This document shows positions 1-4,930 of a DNA stretch of 9,733 nt, in pieces. A program made the position numbers and the translations under genes. The notes under the pieces were generated by a model. It had not been told where the DNA came from, searched no databases, and was given only the letters and a program-made list of their open reading frames with translations. How positions within the stretch are numbered: the stretch's first letter is position 1; each line of letters starts with the position of its first letter. Origin of the DNA: an uncultured Mesocricetibacter sp. GTDB taxonomy: Bacteria; Pseudomonadota; Gammaproteobacteria; Enterobacterales; Pasteurellaceae. The DNA lies in NCBI GenBank assembly GCA_905373425.1, contig CAJPST010000084.1:1-9733 (forward strand). The letters run 5' to 3'.

Positions 1-99
1 TAAAAATAATCTGATTTTATTAAAAATCATGTCAATTATGAGCCAAAATACTATATAAAATTTACCATTTAGCGATTCTAACCCACATTAAACCAGTAA

Positions 100-168
100 C
101 TGTATAAAAACACAAAATAACTTGACACTGGTAAAATAAACAGTAAAATACCCTGTATAAAAAAACAT
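100..168 (+). promoter_or_regulatory. SOS-type promoter with three LexA-like boxes
   Basis: A sigma-70 promoter is visible: TTGACA at 122-127, a 16-base spacer, and TAAAAT at 144-149. The spacer itself (128-143) is an exact CTG-N10-CAG LexA box, and its flanks (126-145, CACTGG...ACAGTA) also fit the E. coli palindrome. Two imperfect boxes flank it: CTG-N10-CAA at 100-115, just upstream of the -35, and CTG-N10-CAT at 153-168, over the expected transcription start. All three are AT-rich inside, as LexA boxes usually are. Bound LexA would block polymerase, so the downstream gene is inferred to be induced by DNA damage. The central box is the strongest call; the outer two each miss one core base. 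Confidence 0.72.
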
Positions 169-189
169 ACTGGTGATTAATACCATTAT

Positions 190-195
190 AAGGGG
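190..195 (+). promoter_or_regulatory. Ribosome binding site of the UmuD-like gene
   Basis: AAGGGG lies 3 bases before the ATG at 199 but 6 bases before the ATG at 202. The spacing favours the second ATG as the real start, giving a 153-residue protein beginning MNYTAY. Confidence 0.55.
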
Positions 196-198
196 AAT

Positions 199-663
199 AT
201 GATGAACTACACTGCTTACTCTCAAAATAATTTAATGTCGTTAAATGATAATCCGCTTTCTTATCAACCTATGCCGTTTTATGAAGATCTCAAACAATCA
301 AGTTCTAATTTTAGCAAAAAGTTAGACCTGAATTTATACTGCATTAAACGACCTCAGCAAACTTGCTTTATTCGAGTAACTAATCCCGATATGTTAGCTT
401 GGGGCATTGAACAGGGGGATATACTGGTTGTGGAAAAAAACGACGGTTTAACACTCGGAGATTTAGTTGTATTGGAAATCAATGGGAAAATGGAAATCTA
501 TGAATTCTTTGCTCATGATAACGGGGAATTCATATTTTTTGCACTCAGTGCAAAAACACAAAATATTAAAATCGATGACTGGAGGGCACTACCTCTTGTC
601 GGTACTGTGACGAATACTATTCATCAAATCAAGCCGAAAAATACTATCAAATTTGCTGCATAG
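199..663 (+). CDS. UmuD-like S24/LexA-fold protein, apparently non-cleavable
   Basis: This 154-residue protein (153 from the second ATG at 202) aligns without gaps over about 65 residues to E. coli UmuD as I remember it. Landmarks are PFYEDL near 26-31, LDLN at 42-45, GIEQGDILVV at 69-78 and GD(L)VV at 87-91. UmuD is the accessory subunit of error-prone polymerase V and cuts itself using Ser60 and Lys97 after Cys24. Here the Ser position is Asp64 (TNPDM for SGDSM), the Lys position is Tyr101 or Glu102 (EIYEF for TVKKL), and the Cys-Gly cleavage site reads Ser-Ser near 34-36. There is no DNA-binding domain, so it is not a LexA repressor. No umuC follows: the gene is closed by a hairpin and meets a convergent gene. 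Three LexA-like boxes upstream suggest SOS induction. The fold assignment is confident; its role (UmuC or DinB partner, or decoy) is inference. Confidence 0.75.
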   Translation: MMNYTAYSQNNLMSLNDNPLSYQPMPFYEDLKQSSSNFSKKLDLNLYCIKRPQQTCFIRVTNPDMLAWGIEQGDILVVEKNDGLTLGDLVVLEINGKMEIYEFFAHDNGEFIFFALSAKTQNIKIDDWRALPLVGTVTNTIHQIKPKNTIKFAA

Positions 664-671
664 GAAATGCA

Positions 672-712
672 AAAGTGCGGTCAAAAAAATAAAACTTTTT
701 TGACCGCACTTT
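672..712. terminator. Bidirectional terminator built from paired uptake signals
   Basis: A perfect 17-bp inverted repeat (arms 672-688 and 696-712, 7-base loop) contains AAGTGCGGT at 673-681 and its complement at 703-711. It sits between the convergent ends of the UmuD-like gene and the endopeptidase gene. Reading leftward it is followed by TTTT; reading rightward only by TTT, with more A/T inside the stem. Paired uptake signals acting as terminators are well known in Pasteurellaceae. Confidence 0.75.
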
Positions 713-728
713 ATAAATAAGAGGCTAG

Positions 729-1256
729 CTAGAATACTCGACGTGATTGAGTGTAATGCCTTTGCCAATAATCTTCGTTTAGTGAACTGATGGTTACGCC
801 TTCACTAGTGCTGGCATGCATAAAACGCCCGTCACCAAGATAAACGCCGACATGACCGTTTTTACGGAAGAAAACCAAGTCACCCAGTTTTAACTGGGAC
901 TTTTGGATTGATTTTCCGACAGATTGCTGCTCCGATGTGGAACGAGGCAATTTAATAGAATACGCCCGAGAAAAAATCTCTTGCATAAAGGCGGAACAAT
1001 CTATCCCATCTTTTGTTGACCCCCCTAATAGATAACTGGTTCCTGCCCATTCCCGATAAATATTGGATAATTTTTTATCGCTAATTGGGGAAAACTGTCC
1101 CTTAGCACGAATCGGTTTATTTGTTCTTAATTGCCCGATTAAAATATCTAACTGCTTTTCGTCTTTTTTATGGGCTGACTTTTCCCGCTCTGAGGAACTT
1201 GAGCAGGCAACTAAAATTAATGTTGCCACAATAACAAAAATCTTCTTTAACATCAT
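729..1256 (-). CDS. MepS/Spr-like NlpC/P60 murein DD-endopeptidase lipoprotein
   Basis: This 175-residue protein starts with a lipoprotein signal: a Lys-Lys N-terminus, a hydrophobic stretch (6-16) and the lipobox LVAC with Cys18 as the lipidated residue. Residues about 63-175 form an NlpC/P60 papain-like peptidase domain. The likely catalytic residues are Cys87 (GIDCSAF), His135 (NGHVGVY) and His147 (FMHAS). The blocks LGGSTKDGIDCS, LPRST.EQQ and the end (YW..RY...RRV) match E. coli MepS (Spr), which cuts mDAP-DAla crosslinks so new peptidoglycan strands can be inserted. Serine after the lipid Cys fits outer-membrane sorting. Two ATGs are adjacent (1256 and 1253); no strong ribosome site is visible before either. 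It is convergent with the UmuD-like gene and separated from lpdA by 178 bases, so probably monocistronic. The endopeptidase role is inferred from family. Confidence 0.85.
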   Translation of the reverse strand: MMLKKIFVIVATLILVACSSSSEREKSAHKKDEKQLDILIGQLRTNKPIRAKGQFSPISDKKLSNIYREWAGTSYLLGGSTKDGIDCSAFMQEIFSRAYSIKLPRSTSEQQSVGKSIQKSQLKLGDLVFFRKNGHVGVYLGDGRFMHASTSEGVTISSLNEDYWQRHYTQSRRVF

Positions 1257-1376
1257 TTACAACAATAAAACTGAATTTTTACTCACAAAAACGCATGAAT
1301 TCTACCTAATTATGCATTTGATCGCCAGCACTAATTTAGCTTTAATGGATTATTTTATAAAATTAATGCAGAAAAA

Positions 1377-1402
1377 GACCGCACTTTCCATAAAGTGCGG
1401 TC
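1377..1402 (-). terminator. Terminator of the aceE-aceF-lpdA operon, uptake-signal pair
   Basis: GACCGCACTTT (1377-1387) and AAAGTGCGGTC (1392-1402) form an 11-bp perfect stem with a 4-base loop. Read on the minus strand, the stem is followed at once by five T residues (1376-1372), the form of an intrinsic terminator. It begins 33 bases past the lpdA stop codon. Both arms carry the exact 9-base uptake core. Confidence 0.8.
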
Positions 1403-1434
1403 GATTCTAAAAGTGTTTTTACGATTGCAAAAAA

Positions 1435-2856
1435 TTATTTTTTCTTCGCTTTTGGATTAGGTAAATCCGTAATCGAACCTTCAAACACTTCTGCTGCTAA
1501 ACCAACAGATTCATGTAAAGTCGGATGGGCATGGATCGTCAAGGCTAAATCTTCGGCATCACAACCCATTTCAATAGCCAAACCAATCTCACCTAATAAT
1601 TCACCACCGTTCGTACCGACGATTGCACCACCAATAACCCGATGACTATCTTTATCAAAGATCAATTTGGTTAAACCGTCAGCACAGTCAGAAGCTATTG
1701 CTCGTCCTGATGCTGCCCAAGGGAATTTCGCTACTTCATAGTTAATTCCCTCTGCTTTACATTCTTTCTCGGTTTTGCCGACCCAAGCCACTTCCGGCTC
1801 GGTATAAGCAATGGAAGGAATCACTTTCGGATCAAAATAATGTTTTTGTCCGGCAATGACTTCAGCAGCAACATGACCTTCGTGAACGCCCTTATGCGCT
1901 AACATCGGTTGCCCTACAATATCACCAATAGCAAAAATATGCGGTACATTGGTACGCATTTGTTTATCGGTACGGATAAACCCGCGATCGTCTACTTCTA
2001 CCCCTGCAATCGGCGCATCAATCAGTTTGCCGTTCGGAACACGGCCGATAGCAACCAACACCGCATCATAGCGACGAGTTTCGTTTGCTGCTTTGCCTTC
2101 CATTGAAACGTAGATACCATCGGATTTCGCTTCAACTGCCGTTACTTTGGTTTCCAATAACAAGTTGAATTTTTTCTCAATACGTTTGGTATAAATATTG
2201 ACGATATCTTTATCCGCAGCAGGAATAACCTGATCAAACATCTCAACAACATCAATCTTGGAACCTAGCGCATGATAAACCGTACCCATTTCCAAACCGA
2301 TAATACCGCCCCCCATAATCAACAGGTTTTTCGGTACTTCTTTCAGTTTCAAGGCATCTGTCGAATCCCAAATTCGCGGATCTTCATGTGGAATAAACGG
2401 TAGTTGAATTGGACGAGAACCGGCAGCAATAATAGCATTATCAAAAGTAATAGTAGTCTCACCATCTTCACCTGCTACGATAATAGTGTTAGGACTAGAG
2501 AACTTACCATATCCATTGACCACTTCAACTTTACGCTGTTTCGCCATACCAGCCAAACCACCGGTCAATTGATTAATAACTTTTTCTTTCCAACCGCGAA
2601 TTTTATCCACATCTGTACTCGGTTCACCGAATACAATTCCGTGCTGAGAAAGCGCTTTTGCTTCTTCAATTACTTTTGCAACGTGCAATAAAGCCTTAGA
2701 CGGAATACAACCGACATTCAGACACACCCCGCCCAATGTAGAAAAGCGTTCTACGATGACCGTTTGTAGCCCTAAGTCGGCACAACGAAACGCCGCCGAA
2801 TAACCGGCAGGACCCGCACCTAATACGACAACCTGTGTTTTGATTTCTTTGTTCAT
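1435..2856 (-). CDS. lpdA: Dihydrolipoamide dehydrogenase (E3)
   Basis: This 473-residue flavoprotein (E. coli Lpd is 474) reoxidises the dihydrolipoyl groups of AceF and passes electrons through FAD to NAD+. It normally also serves the 2-oxoglutarate dehydrogenase and glycine cleavage complexes. FAD-binding GAGPAG lies at about 13-18. The redox disulfide is Cys45/Cys50 in GGVCLNVGCIPSK. GGGIIG near 183 binds NAD, and the C-terminal dimer domain holds the His444-Glu449 pair (HPTLHE). The frame stays open upstream into aceF, but MNKEIKTQ matches the E. coli N-terminus, and GAGG at 2862-2865 sits 5 bases before this ATG. It is the last gene of the pdh operon, 79 bases after aceF, and is followed by a hairpin terminator. 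All key residues are present. Confidence 0.97.
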   Translation of the reverse strand: MNKEIKTQVVVLGAGPAGYSAAFRCADLGLQTVIVERFSTLGGVCLNVGCIPSKALLHVAKVIEEAKALSQHGIVFGEPSTDVDKIRGWKEKVINQLTGGLAGMAKQRKVEVVNGYGKFSSPNTIIVAGEDGETTITFDNAIIAAGSRPIQLPFIPHEDPRIWDSTDALKLKEVPKNLLIMGGGIIGLEMGTVYHALGSKIDVVEMFDQVIPAADKDIVNIYTKRIEKKFNLLLETKVTAVEAKSDGIYVSMEGKAANETRRYDAVLVAIGRVPNGKLIDAPIAGVEVDDRGFIRTDKQMRTNVPHIFAIGDIVGQPMLAHKGVHEGHVAAEVIAGQKHYFDPKVIPSIAYTEPEVAWVGKTEKECKAEGINYEVAKFPWAASGRAIASDCADGLTKLIFDKDSHRVIGGAIVGTNGGELLGEIGLAIEMGCDAEDLALTIHAHPTLHESVGLAAEVFEGSITDLPNPKAKKK

Positions 2857-2886
2857 TTTAACCTCGTTAAATCTATGCGATTTTCT

Positions 2887-2895
2887 ACCGCACTT
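2887..2895 (-). repeat. DNA uptake signal core, aceF-lpdA gap
   Basis: An exact ACCGCACTT on the plus strand (AAAGTGCGGT on the minus), lying alone between aceF and lpdA with no inverted partner. It marks the DNA for uptake by competent Pasteurellaceae. Confidence 0.85.
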
Positions 2896-2905
2896 TAACT
2901 GTATA

Positions 2906-2931
2906 AACGGGAAGGGCGATGCCAACCCGTT
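2906..2931 (-). other. Intercistronic stem-loop between aceF and lpdA
   Basis: AACGGG (2906-2911) pairs with CCCGTT (2926-2931), and an inner GGC/GCC pair closes around GAT. It starts 5 bases past the aceF stop codon. No T-tract follows on the minus strand, so it is not an obvious terminator. A role in mRNA processing or in setting E3 relative to E2 is only a guess. Confidence 0.4.
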
Positions 2932-2935
2932 AGAA

Positions 2936-4819
2936 TTACATTGCCAAGCGACGCAAATCGGACAATACGCCATTGATGAAAGTGATAAATCTAGCACCAT
3001 CCGCACCGTCGATAACACGGTGATCGTATGACAAGGACAGCGGTAACATCAAACGCGGAGTGAAATCTTTGCCGTTCCAAACCGGTGTCATCTCAGATTT
3101 AGATACACCTAAGATCGCCACTTCAGGAGCATTTACGATCGGGGTAAAATGCGTTCCGCCTATACCACCAAGGCTTGAAATAGTGAAGCAACCACCCTGC
3201 ATATCTGAAGCGGTTAACTTACCCGCACGCGCTTTTTTCGAGATTTCTGCCAATTCACGGGAAAGTTCAATAATGCCTTTTTTGTTTACATCTTTGAAAA
3301 CCGGAACAACTAAACCGTTTGGCGTATCAACTGCAACACCGATATTGACATATTTTTTCAGGGTCAAACGCTGACCATCTTCAGATAACGAACTGTTAAA
3401 ACGAGGATACGCTTCCAACGCTTTGGCAGCCGCTTTCATAATAAAGACTAACGGTGTAATTTTAACATCTAGCTTCTGCTTTTCCGCCAATACGTTTTGT
3501 TCTTTGCGGAAAGCTTCTAAATCGGTAATATCTGCCTTATCCCATTGAGTCACATGTGGAATCATTACCCAGTTACGGTGTAAATTCGCGCCTGAGATTT
3601 TTTGAATACGACCCAACTCAACTTCTTCGGTTTCGCCAAATTTACTGAAATCGACTTTCGGCCAAGGCAATAAGCCCAAACCGGCACCACTGGCGCCTGT
3701 TGCAGCCGCCGGAGCAACCGTACCGCTTTCCACTGCTTTAATAGCAGCTTTTACATAGGCTTGGACGTCTTCTTTCAGAATTCTGCCTTTGCGCCCCGTT
3801 CCTTTAACTTTATCCAAGTTCACACCGAATTCGCGTGCCAAACGGCGAACAACAGGTGTTGCATAGGCAAAAGTTGCACTTGCCGTTACATTTTCTTGAC
3901 TTGCCGGTGACTGTGTAGCAAAAGATACCGGAGCTGCCACTTGTGGCGTAGGTGATGGTTGAAGGGCTGCTTGTCCCTTAGGAGCAGGAGCCGCCCCCAC
4001 TACTTCAAATTGCATAATAAGCGAGCCGGTTTTCACTTTATCGCCAGCTTTCACGATGATTTCTTTCACCACACCGGCAAATGGCGCCGGTACTTCCATT
4101 GAAGCTTTGTCGCCTTCCACAGTAATGAGAGATTGCTCTTCCGCCACCGTGTCGCCGACTTTTACCATGATTTCCGTAACGTTAACCTCATCACCACCAA
4201 TATCCGGCACATTAACATCTTGCACAGCACTTGTGGTCGCTACAGAAGCCGGTGCGGAACTGGCAACTTGTGTCTGTGCCACTGATGATGCTCCCGCCAC
4301 TTCAAATTTCATAATCAGTGAACCGGTTTTTACTTTATCACCGGCTTTAATAAGAATTTCTTTCACCACCCCCGCTTGTGGAGCCGGTACTTCCATCGAA
4401 GCTTTATCACCTTCCACATTAATGATGGATTGCTCAACTGCAACATTGTCGCCTACATTAACAAGGATATCGGTTACATTTACCTCATCACCGCCAATAT
4501 CAGGAACAAAAATTTCCACCACGGAAACAGCTGAATTTGTGACCGCACTTTGTGGTTCGGTTTTATCCGCTTGCGGTGCAGCAGTTTCACCTGCTTCCAA
4601 CACAAACATTGGTGTGCCTGTCGATACTTTATCGCCAACTTTCACCAGTACTTCTTTAACCACGCCAGCTTCAGGAGAAGGTACTTCCATCGAAGCCTTA
4701 TCACCTTCCACATTAATAACACTTTGATCAACAGCAACACTGTCGCCCGCCTTGATCATTACTTCCGTTACGGTAACTTCGTCGCCACCGATATCCGGGA
4801 TTTGAATTTGTTTAGCCAT
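2936..4819 (-). CDS. aceF: Pyruvate dehydrogenase E2, dihydrolipoamide acetyltransferase with three lipoyl domains
   Basis: This 627-residue core subunit (E. coli AceF is 630) carries acetyl groups from E1 on swinging lipoyl arms and transfers them to CoA. Three lipoyl domains are visible at about 1-77, 101-175 and 201-275, each with the lipoylated lysine in VEGDKASMEVP (Lys41, Lys139, Lys238). Ala/Pro-rich linkers separate them. The peripheral-subunit-binding domain that holds E3 or E1 spans about 318-353 (ATPVVRRLAREFGV). The catalytic domain runs from about 395 to the end with DHRVIDGADG (His600, Asp604). The start is the ATG giving MAKQIQIPDIGG; AAGGA at 4830-4834 is 10 bases upstream. 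Further upstream codons in frame do not resemble a lipoyl domain. It lies between aceE (111-base gap) and lpdA (79-base gap). An uptake signal is read in frame in the first linker. Confidence 0.97.
   Translation of the reverse strand: MAKQIQIPDIGGDEVTVTEVMIKAGDSVAVDQSVINVEGDKASMEVPSPEAGVVKEVLVKVGDKVSTGTPMFVLEAGETAAPQADKTEPQSAVTNSAVSVVEIFVPDIGGDEVNVTDILVNVGDNVAVEQSIINVEGDKASMEVPAPQAGVVKEILIKAGDKVKTGSLIMKFEVAGASSVAQTQVASSAPASVATTSAVQDVNVPDIGGDEVNVTEIMVKVGDTVAEEQSLITVEGDKASMEVPAPFAGVVKEIIVKAGDKVKTGSLIMQFEVVGAAPAPKGQAALQPSPTPQVAAPVSFATQSPASQENVTASATFAYATPVVRRLAREFGVNLDKVKGTGRKGRILKEDVQAYVKAAIKAVESGTVAPAAATGASGAGLGLLPWPKVDFSKFGETEEVELGRIQKISGANLHRNWVMIPHVTQWDKADITDLEAFRKEQNVLAEKQKLDVKITPLVFIMKAAAKALEAYPRFNSSLSEDGQRLTLKKYVNIGVAVDTPNGLVVPVFKDVNKKGIIELSRELAEISKKARAGKLTASDMQGGCFTISSLGGIGGTHFTPIVNAPEVAILGVSKSEMTPVWNGKDFTPRLMLPLSLSYDHRVIDGADGARFITFINGVLSDLRRLAM
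3995..4819 (-). repeat. Three tandem lipoyl-domain coding repeats in aceF
   Basis: Three copies of roughly 225-230 bases, spaced 294-297 bases apart, lie at about 4589-4819, 4295-4519 and 3995-4219. DNA similarity is strong around the lipoyl-lysine codons: the plus strand reads ACTTCCAT.GAAGC.TT near 4095, 4390 and 4682. Copies two and three look closest in protein sequence (NVGD/KVGD, APAPQAG/APAPFAG, KTGSLIM). Such repeats can gain or lose a copy by recombination. Confidence 0.8.
4542..4550 (-). repeat. DNA uptake signal inside the aceF coding region
   Basis: An exact uptake core sits in the linker between lipoyl domains 1 and 2. On the coding strand it is read in frame as part of Gln-Ser-Ala-Val (residues 90-93), so it adds only small, flexible-linker-compatible residues. 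Confidence 0.85.
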
Positions 4820-4847
4820 TTTATCTTTATCCTTTTCATTGCCGAAT

Positions 4848-4873
4848 GTGGGACACAGGTTAGTGCGCCCACA
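4848..4873 (-). other. Short stem-loop in the aceE-aceF gap
   Basis: TGTGGG (4848-4853) and CCCACA (4868-4873) form a 6-bp inverted repeat with a 14-base loop. It is flanked by a direct repeat TGCCGAAT at 4840-4847 and 4877-4884. No T-tract follows. This may be chance; mRNA processing between E1 and E2 is possible. Confidence 0.25.
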
Positions 4874-4890
4874 AAATGCCGAATTTTTTG

Positions 4891-4899
4891 ACCGCACTT
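4891..4899 (-). repeat. DNA uptake signal core, aceE-aceF gap
   Basis: An exact ACCGCACTT on the plus strand, unpaired. On the minus strand the core is followed by C and six A residues, the AT-rich extension typical of the Haemophilus-type uptake signal. Confidence 0.85.
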
Positions 4900-4930
4900 T
4901 TCACAGTCAAATCGACATTACCACATTGAA

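Noticed and set aside
12..29. TGATTTT/AAAATCA inverted repeat at the left edge
   Set aside because: Only 7 AT-rich base pairs, no associated gene end visible; expected by chance in this composition.
1063..1410. Plus-strand frame opposite the start of the endopeptidase gene
   Set aside because: It overlaps a well-supported lipoprotein gene in antisense and ends in the pdh terminator hairpin; no ribosome site or family resemblance.
2857..3018. Upstream extension of lpdA overlapping the end of aceF
   Set aside because: The added 54 residues resemble nothing in E3, while MNKEIKTQ at 2856 matches the family start and has a good ribosome site.
4056..4727. Long plus-strand open frame opposite the lipoyl domains of aceF
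   Set aside because: It is the mirror of a repetitive, codon-biased gene: the Ser/Thr/Pro-rich product repeats with the lipoyl repeat and resembles no known protein.
3995..4819. Regularly spaced repeats considered as a CRISPR-like array
   Set aside because: Spacing near 297 bases and the in-frame lipoyl domain code explain the repeats fully.
4820..4897. Upstream extension of aceF
   Set aside because: The extra 26 residues come from the intergenic region with its uptake signal and do not belong to a lipoyl domain; MAKQIQIPDIGG is the usual start.
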